64,000 nt of DNA from Oscillospiraceae bacterium (lineage in GTDB: Bacteria; Bacillota; Clostridia; Oscillospirales; Oscillospiraceae), in the NCBI GenBank assembly GCA_910575265.1, contig CAJTEA010000004.1, forward strand, positions 143,275-207,274. The letters run 5' to 3'. The notes under the pieces were generated by a model that had not been told where the DNA came from, made no database searches, and worked only from the letters and a program-made list of their open reading frames with translations. The first letter of the stretch is position 1, and each line of letters begins with the position of its first letter. The translations under genes were made by a program, and so were the position numbers. Positions 42,672-52,053 of the stretch are shown here, one piece after another.

Positions 42672-44069
42672 ATGAAAGCTTTTATTGAAGCCGCGGAACA
42701 AGCGATGCTCCAGGATTTGTCGGACTTTATCCGGATTCCCACAGTCTGCGGGGAGGCCGCGGAGCATGCCCCCTATGGAGTGGAGATACAGCGAGGGCTG
42801 CTGTTTCTGGAAAAGCTGGCGGGCTCCATGGGATTCCGTACTATCAACCACGAGTTTCAGACCCTTGAGATTCAGGCGGGGGACTTGTCCGCCTCCTACG
42901 GGGACAGTATCGGAATTGTCTGCCATTTGGATGTTGTCCCCGCCGGAGACGGCTGGGAGGGAGAACCCTTTGAGCCGGCGCTCCGGGACGGGCGTCTGTA
43001 TGGACGGGGTTCCCTGGACGACAAGGGGCCAATCATCGCCTGCCTGTATGCCATGAAGTATCTGGCGGATCGGAACCTGATTCCCTCTGGGCGGCGCGTC
43101 TGTATGATCGTTGGTACAGACGAGGAGGAGGGCTTTGGGGGTATCAAATACCATGGAGAGCATTGCCGGTTTCCGGCCTTTTCTTTCATTCCGGACGCAA
43201 GCTTTCCTCTGATCTATGGGGAGAAGGGGATGCTGGACTTTGACCTGACCTGTCCGTTGGGACGGCGGGAGGCTCCGCTTCACCTGGAAGGGCTGTCGGG
43301 CGGAGACGGCCGGAACATGGTGCCCTCCTGGGCCTCCTGCCGTGTCACCGGAGCGGCGGACGCCATGCAGGAGGCGATGGAAGCCCTGCGTAAGACGGAG
43401 GAAGCCTCAGAGATTCAGGCGGAGCTTGGAATGGACCAGACCGATGTATTCATTCAGGTGAAGGGCAGGAGCGCCCACTCCATGTCCCCTGAAAAGGGCG
43501 TCTCCGCAATTTCAGGATTGATTCATTTGCTTGCTTCCCTGGGTGACCGGCTGGACGAGTGTGAATTTGTGCGATTGTACGAGCGGTCGGTTTGTGACTT
43601 CTACGGTACCAGTCTGAAAATTGCCTGCGCCGATGAGGTGTCCGGCCCTCTTACCCTGAACATTGGGACGGTAGAACAGGGAGAGGACTTCCGGCTACGG
43701 GCCAATATTCGCTATCCCATGACTTGCGATCCGGAAAAGACCTGCAGTCACATTCAGAAGCAGATCGAGGGAGTAGGGTTTTCCTACGCCGTTACGGAGC
43801 ATTTGGCACCCGTGAATTTCAGCAGGGAAGACCCTTGGCTCCAGAAGCTGCTGGCGGCCTACCGGGAAGTGACAGGGGATATGGTTACAGAACCCATCAC
43901 CATTGCCGGTGCCACCTATACCCGATTCGTTCCCAACTCGGTGGCGTTCGGGCCGGTTTATGCGGACCAGGAGGAACTGGCGCATGAACCCAACGAATAC
44001 CTGGAAGTCAGGCAGTTGAAGGATATTACAGAAATCTACGGGAAAGCGCTGGAAAACCTGTTAACCTGA
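42672..44069 (+). CDS. M20 family dipeptidase/amidase (PepV-Sapep type)
   Basis: A 465-aa zinc hydrolase. I prefer the ATG at 42672, about 10 bp from GGGAGG, over a TTG three codons earlier. It has VCHLDVVPAGDGWEGEPFEP (first metal ligand), YGRGSLDDKGP with the bridging Asp, GTDEEEGFGG with the catalytic Glu pair, and a lid domain with KGRSAHSMSPEKGVSA. This is the PepV/Sapep dipeptidase pattern, but members also cleave other amides. Coupled to the NCS1 permease, it may act on an imported or ring-opened N-compound. Confidence 0.9.
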   Translation: MKAFIEAAEQAMLQDLSDFIRIPTVCGEAAEHAPYGVEIQRGLLFLEKLAGSMGFRTINHEFQTLEIQAGDLSASYGDSIGIVCHLDVVPAGDGWEGEPFEPALRDGRLYGRGSLDDKGPIIACLYAMKYLADRNLIPSGRRVCMIVGTDEEEGFGGIKYHGEHCRFPAFSFIPDASFPLIYGEKGMLDFDLTCPLGRREAPLHLEGLSGGDGRNMVPSWASCRVTGAADAMQEAMEALRKTEEASEIQAELGMDQTDVFIQVKGRSAHSMSPEKGVSAISGLIHLLASLGDRLDECEFVRLYERSVCDFYGTSLKIACADEVSGPLTLNIGTVEQGEDFRLRANIRYPMTCDPEKTCSHIQKQIEGVGFSYAVTEHLAPVNFSREDPWLQKLLAAYREVTGDMVTEPITIAGATYTRFVPNSVAFGPVYADQEELAHEPNEYLEVRQLKDITEIYGKALENLLT

Positions 44070-44096
44070 TAGATGGCGTTTCTGCTGGAATTACAG

Positions 44097-44143
44097 GGGC
44101 ATATGAGAGGCTGTTCGAATTCAGGACAAATTCTCATATGCCC
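44097..44143 (+). terminator. Inverted repeat downstream of M20 gene
   Basis: GGGCATATGAGA/TCTCATATGCCC, 12 bp perfect, with a 23-nt loop, followed by ATTATTTT. It is a possible terminator, though the loop is long; the arms could also be a regulatory or element-end repeat. Confidence 0.45.
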
Positions 44144-44178
44144 ATTATTTTAAACATGAAAATAAGGAGATATCTTGC

Positions 44179-44337
44179 ATGAGTCATATGCTGCCGCGGA
44201 AAAGGAGCGAACAGTTTAGTTTGGTCTATATCGCGAAGGGCTGTTTGCCACCGGAGATACGGGGGATCATACTCTTCACCCCCATGCGGGTCATCCAATA
44301 CATCAGGGCGGATTGGAGATGCAGTATTGGAAGGTAA
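44179..44337 (+). pseudogene. Short ORF, probable truncated gene start
   Basis: A 52-codon frame with a good site (AAGGAGATATCTTGC before ATG) that begins MSHMLPRKRSEQFSLVYIAK. From about 44303 it runs into the antisense of the hsdM fragment and ends by chance. It looks like the 5' end of a gene cut by the same event that truncated hsdM. The family is not recognised. Confidence 0.35.
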
Positions 44338-45187
44338 AGCCTTTGAACTGGTCATCGGAGAGAGTGTCACCGAACCGCATATTGTTGGGATCGCCGCCTC
44401 GAATCATCATGTCGGCCTTAGCGATAGCGTAGGTGGCTGGGTTCAACTCCTGCCCAAAGCAGGTCACCTCGATCTCCTCATTGAGGTCGTGAATCCGTTC
44501 CTCCATGCAGGAGAGCATCTGGGAAGTACCCATCGCCATGTCGTAGACGGTGACATTGCCCGCGTGGGTCAGGTCCGCGTCGGACAGAAGAATGTCCGTC
44601 ATCAGATAGATAATATCCCGGCTGGTAAAGTGCGCCCCGGCCTCTTCATCGTAGGACTCAGAGAAGCGGCGCGCCAGATCCTCAAAGATGTAGCCGCAGT
44701 CTACAGCGCCGATCTTGTCCGGGCCAAGATAACCTTTGGGGGACGCAAATTCCTTGATTACCAAATACAGAGAATTGCATTCCACCATTCGCTTGATGAT
44801 GTTGTCAAAATCGAATTTGGCAAGAACATCTTGAACATTGTGTGAAAAGCCCGCCAAGTAGTCCCGGAAATTCGCCTCAATATTATCTGGGTCGGAAAGC
44901 AGCAGATCGAAGGTGTACTTGCTGGTATTGTAAAACTGATAGCCAGAGGCGCGGGTCAGAAACCCATCGATGACAGCGAACCTCTTTACCTTCTCGTACT
45001 GTTCACGCACAGCGGCATGGGTGGGAAGCAGACAGTCATGGAATCGCTTCACCACCGTCATAGGGAGGATCACAAGGCCGTACTCGTGGGGCTTAAAGTA
45101 GCCAAACAGGGCGTTGGCAATATTCCAGATGACTGTGGCCTTCTCCTGTATATTGATGCCCACCTCGGTAATTTTGTCGTTGCTCAT
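44303..45187 (-). pseudogene. hsdM: Truncated type I restriction methyltransferase HsdM
   Basis: The N-terminal and first catalytic part of a type I modification subunit. From ATG 45187 (GGGAGGG upstream) it reads the HsdM N-terminal helical domain (KATVIWNIANALFG), the SAM region (GAHFTSRDIIYLMTDILLSD, VTVYDMAMGTSQML) and FGQELNPATYAIAKADMMIRG. It stops at YCISNPP, exactly within the catalytic NPPF/Y motif, where CCGCCC is followed by TGA. The target-recognition partner (HsdS) and nuclease (HsdR) are absent. A TATAAT at 45224-45229 may be its promoter. It is inactive as it stands. Confidence 0.85.
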
Positions 45188-45272
45188 GCTCATACCCTCC
45201 CACGGTTTTACACAATTCGTCTTATTATACCATCCCCGGATGTCTTCGGCAATAAAAGCGTCCCAGTTCTCC

Positions 45273-45738
45273 TCAACAATTCCCCGTATAAACAAAGGAT
45301 AAGTACTCCCTCGCCGCACCCGCCAGATGATACACCCGCTCCACTGGCGTGGGAGGCCTGTCCATCATCCGATACCGCGGGAAGAACCGGGACAGGTGCA
45401 GCGGGATGTTCTGGTCTATCGATACCAGCCATTGGGCCAGATACCGGATCTCCCCCTCGCTGTCGTTCTCGCCGGGGACCAGGAGCGTGGTCACCTCCAC
45501 ATGGCACTGCTTCGCCGCCAAAGTGATGAAGCGCTTCACCGTCTCCAGGTCGCCGCCCAGCCTCTGGTACCACTCTGGGGTAAAGCCTTTCAGGTCAATG
45601 TTCGCGGCGTCGATCAGCGGGAGCAGCGCCCGCCAGGGAGCCTCCTCAGATGTTGCCATCTCGGCAAGCTCTCGCCCGGCAAAAGCCGGTCTGTCCCTCG
45701 GACAGGTCACAGCGGTGAAAACACAACTCGCAGATTAT
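45273..45738 (-). pseudogene. amrS: AmmeMemoRadiSam radical SAM enzyme, internally deleted
   Basis: Two parts of one gene remain. The 5' part reads CELCFHRCDLSEGQTGFCRA then RACRDGNI and a stop. The 3' part, in another frame, reads PWRALLPLIDAANIDLKGFT through HVEVTTLLVPGENDSEGEIR to a normal end. The missing middle (roughly 100 or more codons) held the CxxxCxxC iron-sulfur motif of radical SAM enzymes. The junction is near 45645-45655. The start codon is also lost: the frame has ATA where ATG would form an ATGA overlap with the amrB-amrA stop. The enzyme is dead. Confidence 0.85.
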
Positions 45739-47123
45739 AAATGCCGCACCACCCCGAATCGCTCCAGGGTGTACTGCTCCCGAGAACTGATGCCGCCCTT
45801 CTGCCGAGCGATGTCGATCTGCTGCTCCACCGTGTCCACACCCTCCAGGTCGGGCAGCAGCAGTCCCCGGCGACCGCCGCAGGAGACGATCACACCGTAC
45901 TTTTTCACGTCCAGCTCCGCCGGGGAGGAAATGCGCTCCGACCGGCCCAGTACATCCACGCTGTACTCCAGGCTGTCCAGCTCCGACACTGTCACAGGTG
46001 GGAAACGGGGGTCCCGGGAGCAGGCAGAGACGGCGTTCTGTACGATCTCCCAAGCCACACTCTCCGTGGTGGGCTCGGTGGTGCCGATGCAGCCCCGGAG
46101 CTGGCCGTGGGCGTGGAGGGAGACGAAAGTCCCAGCAGCCTGGTCCGTCATTTCAGTGGGCAGGCCGTCCGGCAAACGCTCCAGCCGCTTTCCTGTTTTC
46201 ACAAAGGTCTCCAGGGACATCCGGGCCAAACGTACCCGGGGGTCTTCGGAGGCCTTTTTCTCCGCCAGCCGGGTGCGCTCCAGTTCTGCACACTGCTCCC
46301 CAAAGTGACGGTTCTTGTCTGGACCGGTGACAGCGAAGGTCGCCACTCCATAGCCCACGCCAGTTACACCCTCGTAGCTGAAGAGCTTTGCCTCCACAGC
46401 CAGTCCGTCTAGCGCCCCGGCCATGATCTGAAAGGAGCGCAGGCCACACTCCGCCGCCCGGTCATAGAGGGCAGGGTCCATGGTGAGGAATTGGAGGAAA
46501 TCACCTTCTGCCATAGCCTCGGTGATCTGACGGTCAAACTCCGGCCCCTCCGGGGCGAAGCCGTAGGGTCCGGAGTCCCTCAGCTTGTGGGACAGGTCGC
46601 CACTGGCGATGAATACCGCCCGGCGTCCCAAAGTCTCCACCGCCTGAGCGATGCACTGTCCCAAGCGGTAGTGGTCTACAGGAGAAAACCCGGACAGGCC
46701 GATGCGGAGGATGGGGCAGTCCACTCCGGCCTCTCGCAAAAAGTACAGAGGCACAAACGTACCGTGATCCAGGTATGGGTCCCGCTGTCCCAGAGTCCCG
46801 ACACGAAGGTCAGCGGACTCCGTGCGGCGGATGACCTCCTCCCGCAGTTGGGCGTCGTACTCCACACGCAGCTTTGTTCCGGATGCTCCGAAAGCGGACA
46901 TGTCCCCGGTGGCGCCCCAGCCCGGTGAGATGTGGAAGTAGTCGGAGTACATCACCTGGTGGGGTGAAGTGATGATCAGCACCTCCGGCTTCCATGCGGC
47001 CACCTGCTTTGCGACGGTCTGGTAAGCATCGATGGTAGACTGGACTTCCTGCTCCCGCCCACGTCCTACTGTGGGAATGATCAACGGTGGATGAGGGACG
47101 ATCACTGCGCCAAGAATAGACAT
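45735..47123 (-). CDS. AmmeMemoRadiSam fusion protein (AmrB-AmrA)
   Basis: A 462-aa fusion. Residues 1-~270 are an AmrB/Memo-like, class III extradiol-dioxygenase-fold domain (VIVPHPPLIIPTVGRGRE, FIASGDLSHKL). Residues ~290-462 are an AMMECR1 domain (GTFVSLHAHGQLRGCIGT, SRDPRFPPVTVSELDSLEYS, GGRRGLLLPDLEGVDTVEQQ). These two and a radical SAM enzyme define the conserved AmmeMemoRadiSam system, whose biochemical role is still poorly understood. GAGGAGGAAG precedes the ATG. The radical SAM partner that should follow is destroyed, so the protein may be non-functional in its usual pathway or act alone. Confidence 0.9.
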   Translation of the reverse strand: MSILGAVIVPHPPLIIPTVGRGREQEVQSTIDAYQTVAKQVAAWKPEVLIITSPHQVMYSDYFHISPGWGATGDMSAFGASGTKLRVEYDAQLREEVIRRTESADLRVGTLGQRDPYLDHGTFVPLYFLREAGVDCPILRIGLSGFSPVDHYRLGQCIAQAVETLGRRAVFIASGDLSHKLRDSGPYGFAPEGPEFDRQITEAMAEGDFLQFLTMDPALYDRAAECGLRSFQIMAGALDGLAVEAKLFSYEGVTGVGYGVATFAVTGPDKNRHFGEQCAELERTRLAEKKASEDPRVRLARMSLETFVKTGKRLERLPDGLPTEMTDQAAGTFVSLHAHGQLRGCIGTTEPTTESVAWEIVQNAVSACSRDPRFPPVTVSELDSLEYSVDVLGRSERISSPAELDVKKYGVIVSCGGRRGLLLPDLEGVDTVEQQIDIARQKGGISSREQYTLERFGVVRHL

Positions 47124-47489
47124 ATCGCTTCCTCCTCGTCTAAATATTCTGCACCAGCGTCTGCAAAGAGGCCAACAAACATTTTTCAGACAATTTTTGA
47201 TGGTTTATAGTTGTTTTTGCTCTGTTCCATTTGCTTTCTGACACTCTTCGAAACCAGTGTTTCCATGTGTTCCACATCTGTCTGTGGCTGTTTATGTGGT
47301 CAGAATGATTATCGCAACGAAAGAGGCTCTACATATGAACAGCGAAACGCTGTGTAGTTCGCTTGATTTTCGCCTCTGTATTTCTCCGTTTTTACCCATA
47401 AGTTTCTATCGACTTGTAGACTTCAATTCGGTATTGTGTTGCTTGCAAAAGCCCCACAAAACACTGGAAATTAGGAGGAAAATGTATAA

Positions 47490-48022
47490 AATGTTGTTGC
47501 CCTAAGAGAGGCTTGCCAAATTCCAGAAAAAATCCTGCATAATATGACTACAGATGCATTGTTTCAAACCGTGATTGACTACCCATTTATGGTAGAAATG
47601 TACGCTTTTGATACAATTCAAATTGGATATGAAACAGTCAGAAGACGCTTCAATGGCTTACGAGAACTTGAAAATCGTACGGATTGTATTGATGTGATGA
47701 TGTCTTATCTTCAGGAAAGCTATTCATTGGACGAAAGTGAACGCACCCTAAAAGATGATGAAATTGAAAAACTGTATTTCATGATTTCTGGTGATTCAGG
47801 TTCAGTTTTATCAAGTGGGTATCCTATAGCGCTGGAGAACAAGAGCGGGGATCATGGCATATTGGACTAATTGCTTCGTTAAAATATCAAAGTGGAGTGG
47901 AAAAAGTAATATCAAAATGGGGTTCCGGCGGTCTTTGGGAACATATGTGGGCGGATTGTCCCTATTACGAGTATACTGGAAACTTTTTCTCTGTATATAA
48001 GTTAAACGATAAATTTAAATAA
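47490..48022 (+). pseudogene. Frameshifted hypothetical gene
   Basis: One frame reads REACQIPEKILHNMTTDALF then QTVIDYPFMVEMYAFDT, opens at 47490 without a proper start, and continues to ~47845. Coding then shifts to another frame (AGEQERGSWHIGLIASLKYQ, WEHMWADCPYYEYTGNFFSV), ending at TAA 48022. The first part resembles N-terminal regions of small exported Clostridia proteins of unknown function. The A+T content is clearly higher than its neighbours, suggesting transfer. A GGAGG site and ATG at 47482 are out of frame, so at least two frame errors are present. Confidence 0.55.
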
Positions 48023-48030
48023 AAACGTGA

Positions 48031-48063
48031 AAAAATCCCCCGGCAATCAAAGTCGGGGGATTT
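48031..48063 (-). terminator. Terminator of rplK-rplA
   Basis: AAATCCCCCG/CGGGGGATTT stem with an 11-nt loop, followed by T-run on the - strand. It ends the ribosomal transcript directly after rplA. Confidence 0.88.
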
Positions 48064-48081
48064 CTATGTCAAACTATCAGC

Positions 48082-48774
48082 TTACGCCAGCTTGGCGCCG
48101 TTGACCTTGACGCCGGGGCCCATGGTGGAGGCCACGGTGCAGCTCTTGATATACTGACCCTTGGCGGCGGCGGGCTTGGCCTTGATGATGGCTCCCATCA
48201 GGGCGGCGAAGTTCTCGCTCAGCTTCTCGGGGCCAAAGGACACCTTGCCGATGGGGCAGTGGATGATGTTGGTCTTGTCCAGGCGGTACTCCACCTTACC
48301 GGCCTTAATCTCGTTGACCGCCTTGGTCACGTCCATGGTGACGGTGCCGGCCTTGGGGGAGGGCATCAGGCCCTTGGGACCCAGGACCTTACCCAGACGG
48401 CCCACCACGCCCATCATGTCGGGGGTGGCGACCACCACGTCGAAGTCGAACCAGTTTTCCTTCTGAATCTTCTCCACCAGGTCCATCTCGCCGACAAAGT
48501 CGGCGCCGGCGGCCTTGGCCTCGTCCGCCTTGGCGGCCTTGGCGAAGACCAGCACACGCTGGGTCTTGCCGGTGCCGTGGGGCAGAACGATGGCGCCGCG
48601 GACCTGCTGGTCGGCGTGGCGGGAGTCAACGCCCAGCTTCACGTGGAGCTCCACCGTCTCATCGAACTTGGCGGTGGCGGTGTCCACCACCAGCTTCATG
48701 GCGTCGGCGGTATCGTACAGCATGTTCTTGTCAATCTTCTTGACACTGTCCTGATATTTCTTTCCTCTAAACAT
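48082..48774 (-). CDS. rplA: Ribosomal protein L1
   Basis: A 230-aa L1-stalk protein that binds 23S rRNA and, in many bacteria, represses its own operon. Signatures include [40 protein letters not shown] and [14 protein letters not shown]. It lies 13 bp after rplK with its own AGGAGG-type site. It is followed by a terminator instead of the usual rplJ-rplL. Confidence 0.97.
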   Translation of the reverse strand: MFRGKKYQDSVKKIDKNMLYDTADAMKLVVDTATAKFDETVELHVKLGVDSRHADQQVRGAIVLPHGTGKTQRVLVFAKAAKADEAKAAGADFVGEMDLVEKIQKENWFDFDVVVATPDMMGVVGRLGKVLGPKGLMPSPKAGTVTMDVTKAVNEIKAGKVEYRLDKTNIIHCPIGKVSFGPEKLSENFAALMGAIIKAKPAAAKGQYIKSCTVASTMGPGVKVNGAKLA

Positions 48775-48787
48775 TCCTGAACCCTCC

Positions 48788-49213
48788 TTAGTCGCCCACC
48801 AGGATGCCCATGGAGCGGGCAGTGCCGGCGATCATGCTCATAGCGGCCTCGATGGAGGCGGCGTTGAGGTCGGGCATTTTGGTCTCGGCGATCTTGCGCA
48901 CGTCCTCCTTGCTGATGGTGGCCACTTTGTTCTTGTTGGGCACGCCGGAGGCCTTGTCGATGCCGCAGGCCTTCTTGATCAGCACGGGAGCGGGGGGGGT
49001 TTTGGTGATAAAGGTGAAGGAGCGGTCAGCGTAGACGGTGATAATCACGGGGATAATCAGGCCCACGTCGTTCTTGGTCCGCTCGTTGAACTCCTTGGTA
49101 AAGGCGGCGATGTTCACGCCATGCTGGCCCAGCGCAGGGCCGACCGGGGGGGCGGGAGTCGCCTTGCCGGCGGGAATCTGCAATTTTACGTATCCAGTTA
49201 CTTTCTGTGCCAC
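48788..49213 (-). CDS. rplK: Ribosomal protein L11
   Basis: A 141-aa protein that binds the GTPase-associated region of 23S rRNA. The GTG start at 49213 is chosen because GGAGGTGC lies ahead and the product then begins [20 protein letters not shown] as in all L11; the longer frame adds 29 unrelated residues. [14 protein letters not shown] is the Pro-rich N-terminal loop that contacts elongation factors and thiopeptides. Confidence 0.97.
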   Translation of the reverse strand: MAQKVTGYVKLQIPAGKATPAPPVGPALGQHGVNIAAFTKEFNERTKNDVGLIIPVIITVYADRSFTFITKTPPAPVLIKKACGIDKASGVPNKNKVATISKEDVRKIAETKMPDLNAASIEAAMSMIAGTARSMGILVGD

Positions 49214-49306
49214 GAAAGAGCACCTCCATTTGAAAAATGTGGTCATATGGCGGGACCGGAACGATCCCTCCCACTTTTGCGGCAAGCGCCGCGGGTTCAA
49301 GCGTAA

Positions 49307-49831
49307 TTAGTTATTCGCGGGCTCCACCTGGTCCAATTCCAGCTCCACGGGGGTTTCCCGTCCAAACATGGACACCACCACGCGGACCTTGCCGTTGTCC
49401 AGGTCGATCTCGTCCACAGTGCCCAGGAAGGACTCCAGGGCGCCGTCGGTGATGCGCACGGTGTCGCCCAGCTCATAGCTGACCACGACCTCCCGCTTTT
49501 CCACGCCCAGGGCGGCCACGTCGGCCTCGCTCAGGGGAATGGCCTTGTTGCCCTCGCCCAAAAAGCCGGTGACGCCCCGGATGTTGCGCACGATGTGCCA
49601 AGTCTCGTCGTTCATCACCATTTTGACCAGGACATAGCCGGGGAACACCTTGCGCTCCACTTCTTTGGGGCCGTTGTCCGTGATCTCGGTGACCGTCTCC
49701 AGAGGGATGCTGATCTCATGGATCAGCTCATGCATATTGCGATTTTCGACATACTTCTCGATGGTGGCCTTCACCGTGTTCTCATAGCCAGAGTAGGTGT
49801 GGACCACGTACCAGTTCGCGTTGTCCGCCAT
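49307..49831 (-). CDS. nusG: Transcription termination/antitermination factor NusG
   Basis: RNA polymerase-bound elongation factor. The start at 49831 gives 174 aa beginning ADNANWYVVHTYSGYENTVK; AAAGGGTGA is upstream. An NGN domain (about 1-115) with PGYVLVKMVMNDETWHIVRN is followed by a KOW domain (GDTVRITDGALESFLGTVDE). It lies just after secE, as in most bacteria. Confidence 0.97.
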   Translation of the reverse strand: MADNANWYVVHTYSGYENTVKATIEKYVENRNMHELIHEISIPLETVTEITDNGPKEVERKVFPGYVLVKMVMNDETWHIVRNIRGVTGFLGEGNKAIPLSEADVAALGVEKREVVVSYELGDTVRITDGALESFLGTVDEIDLDNGKVRVVVSMFGRETPVELELDQVEPANN

Positions 49832-49836
49832 CCGCG

Positions 49837-50103
49837 TCACCCTTTGAAGGCGCCGATGAGCAAGCCGATCGCCTCGCCGGCTACAAAGTCAAACAGGGCG
49901 ATGAACACGCCCACCACCACCACACAGGCGATGACGATCAGCGTATTGTTGATAGTCTGTTTCCTGGTGGGCCACTGGACCTTCTTCAGCTCGCTCTTCA
50001 TATCCCGGAACCACTTGCCCGCGCGGGCAAAAAAGCCGGGCTTGGCGTTCTTGTCGGTCTTCTTTTCCTTTTTGGCCTGCACGGCCTTTTCGTTCTCAGC
50101 CAT
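49837..50103 (-). CDS. secE: Preprotein translocase subunit SecE
   Basis: Small essential subunit of the SecYEG channel. The 88-aa form from 50103 has a Lys-rich cytoplasmic N-terminus (AVQAKKEKKTDKNAKPG), the conserved amphipathic KSELKKVQWPTRKQTINNT, and a single membrane helix. It is placed in the standard rpmG-secE-nusG order. Confidence 0.95.
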   Translation of the reverse strand: MAENEKAVQAKKEKKTDKNAKPGFFARAGKWFRDMKSELKKVQWPTRKQTINNTLIVIACVVVVGVFIALFDFVAGEAIGLLIGAFKG

Positions 50104-50138
50104 TCGGATACCCTTCTTTCCTTTCGGCGTTGCGCCTG

Positions 50139-50306
50139 TCACTTCGTCTCATTGTGAACGGTGTGCTTCCTGCAGAAGGGGCAGTATTTGTTCAACTCCA
50201 GACGGTCAGGGGTATTCTTCTTGTTCTTGAAGGTATTGTAGTTTCTCTGCTTGCACTCGGAGCACCGCAGGGTGATCTTAACGCGCGCGCCGGCTTTTGC
50301 TGCCAT
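50139..50306 (-). CDS. rpmG: Ribosomal protein L33
   Basis: A 55-aa zinc-binding L33 with two CxxC pairs (RCSECKQ and CPFCRKH). The ATG at 50306 has an AAAGGAGGTG site. The four-Cys form is zinc dependent; a zinc-free paralogue elsewhere is possible but not seen here. It starts the rpmG-secE-nusG-rplK-rplA run. Confidence 0.95.
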   Translation of the reverse strand: MAAKAGARVKITLRCSECKQRNYNTFKNKKNTPDRLELNKYCPFCRKHTVHNETK

Positions 50307-50569
50307 TTGTTCGGCACCTCCTTTTTTATTTGACAGGCACATTTTTCATTGCGTTTCCAAAAGAAAACGCCGGAACCGGCCTGCCTTTTGCCGAATCCAG
50401 CGCCAAAGGGCGCGAAAACACGCCCAAAGGGTACGGTGGAGTCCGGCAGTTGCCTCCCTGTGTCCCGCGGGTGGAGGGGTCTGCCACCCGGACACCGTAT
50501 CCGGACAGCAGAAAAAAGCCCCTTTTCACAGGTATTGCTTACTATATCACGCCTGTCCCCCTCCGTCAA
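50307..50569 (-). promoter_or_regulatory. rpmG operon promoter and structured leader
   Basis: On the - strand, TTGACG (50569-50564), a 17-bp spacer and TATAGT (50546-50541) form a good SigA promoter. The leader of about 230 nt holds a GC-rich hairpin near 50457-50493 (GTGTCCGGGTGG pairing with CCACCCGCGGGACAC). No T-run follows it, so it is not an obvious attenuator. Confidence 0.7.
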
Positions 50570-50630
50570 GCTTTTTTTCCCCTTTTCTGTTAAAAAATTG
50601 TGAAGCTTTTCCGGGATTGGCAAAATCAAT

Positions 50631-50659
50631 TTGCAATCCAAAAACAGGTATGGTATACT
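50631..50659 (+). promoter_or_regulatory. SigA promoter of the CNNM/CorC gene
   Basis: TTGCAA, a 17-bp spacer and TATACT lie 63 bp ahead of the start codon at 50723. Confidence 0.7.
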
Positions 50660-50722
50660 CCCTATCTAAATATAACCCCGTTTTCAGCGGGGTAAACATG
50701 AAAATGGAGTGAACCTTCCCTT

Positions 50723-51976
50723 ATGGATTTAGACAGTGCCAGTATCATCATGATCGTCACCCTGCTCATTCTGGTGGTTTTGTCGGCCTACTTTTCCGCC
50801 ACCGAAACCGCCTTTACCTCCCTTAACCGCATCCGCCTGAAAACCCGGGCGGACAACGGCAGCCGGCGGGCGGAGAAAACCCTGGCCCTGGCGGAGGAGT
50901 ATGACAAGCTGCTGTCCACCATCCTCATCGGCAACAACATTGTCAACATCACCGCCACCACCGTGTCCACCGTACTGTGCACCCGGTGGTTCCGCCAGTA
51001 CGGCCCCACCGTGTCCACCGTGGCCCTCACCGTGATCATCCTGATTTTTGGGGAGATTACCCCCAAAAGCCTGTCCAAGGAGCGTCCGGAGGACTTCGCT
51101 ATGTTCGCCCAGCCCCTGCTGCGGCTGTTTATGGTGGCGTTCACTCCCCTGAACTTCCTGTTCACCCAGTGGAAAAAGCTGATGGGCAAGGTGTTCCGGG
51201 CCGGGGGGGACGACGGCATCACCGAGGAGGAGCTGGTGGGCATGGTGGACCAGGCGGAGACGGAGGGCGGGCTGGATGAGCATGAGAGCGACCTGATCCG
51301 CAACGCCATCGAGTTCAACGACCTGGAGGTATCCGAGATCCTCACCCCCCGGGTGGACCTGACCGCCGCCGCCGAGGAGAGCACCATGGAGGAGATCGCC
51401 GCCCTCTTCGCTGAGACGGGCTACTCCCGCATCCCCATCTACCACGAAACGGTGGACAACATCGTGGGTGTCATCCACGAAAAGGACTTTTACGCCGCCC
51501 GCTACCGGGGGGAGACCATGGTGTCCAATCTGAAATCCCCGGTGTTCTACACCACCGGCAACACCAAGGTGTTTGAGCTGCTGCGCATCCTACAGAAGAA
51601 CAAGGCCCACATGGCCGTGGTGGTGGACGAATACGGCGGTACCCAGGGCATCGCCACGCTGGAGGACATTCTGGAGGAGCTGGTGGGCGAAATCTGGGAT
51701 GAGCACGATGAGGTGATCGAGCTGTTTCGGAAACAGAGCGACGGCAGCTATATCATCGCCTGCTCCGCCGACCTGGACGACATGTATGATCTGTTCCAGG
51801 TAAGGGGTACATGCGACGCGGCCACCGTCTCCGGCTGGGTGCTGGAGCAGGTGGGCCGCGTTCCCGAGGTGGGGGACCACTTTGAGGCCGAGGGCCTGGA
51901 TGTCACCGTCACCCGGGTGGAGCACCGGCGGGTGCTGGAAATTCAGGTGCGGGTGATGGAGGAACCGGAACCATAA
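50723..51976 (+). CDS. CNNM/HlyC-CorC family transporter
   Basis: A 417-aa membrane protein of the hemolysin C/CorC family, now linked to magnesium or cobalt transport. A DUF21/CNNM membrane domain (about 1-190) has [38 protein letters not shown] and the [13 protein letters not shown] motif. Two CBS domains follow (about 205-330; [55 protein letters not shown]), then a CorC_HlyC C-terminal domain. It has its own promoter and stands alone. Confidence 0.93.
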   Translation: MDLDSASIIMIVTLLILVVLSAYFSATETAFTSLNRIRLKTRADNGSRRAEKTLALAEEYDKLLSTILIGNNIVNITATTVSTVLCTRWFRQYGPTVSTVALTVIILIFGEITPKSLSKERPEDFAMFAQPLLRLFMVAFTPLNFLFTQWKKLMGKVFRAGGDDGITEEELVGMVDQAETEGGLDEHESDLIRNAIEFNDLEVSEILTPRVDLTAAAEESTMEEIAALFAETGYSRIPIYHETVDNIVGVIHEKDFYAARYRGETMVSNLKSPVFYTTGNTKVFELLRILQKNKAHMAVVVDEYGGTQGIATLEDILEELVGEIWDEHDEVIELFRKQSDGSYIIACSADLDDMYDLFQVRGTCDAATVSGWVLEQVGRVPEVGDHFEAEGLDVTVTRVEHRRVLEIQVRVMEEPEP

Positions 51977-51991
51977 CCGGCGCGCCCGCCC

Positions 51992-52020
51992 TTGCAAAAT
52001 CGGACCGGCTGTTCTATAAT
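51992..52020 (+). promoter_or_regulatory. SigA promoter of xth-metF
   Basis: TTGCAA, a 17-bp spacer and TATAAT lie 33 bp ahead of the xth start codon. Confidence 0.75.
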
Positions 52021-52053
52021 AAAGATAAACCGACCCAGTCAGGGGGATTTGAA

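Noticed and set aside
50307..50569. Riboswitch or ribosomal-protein leader ahead of rpmG
   Set aside because: There is a stable hairpin but no known riboswitch consensus or attenuator T-run that I can recognise; recorded only as a structured leader.
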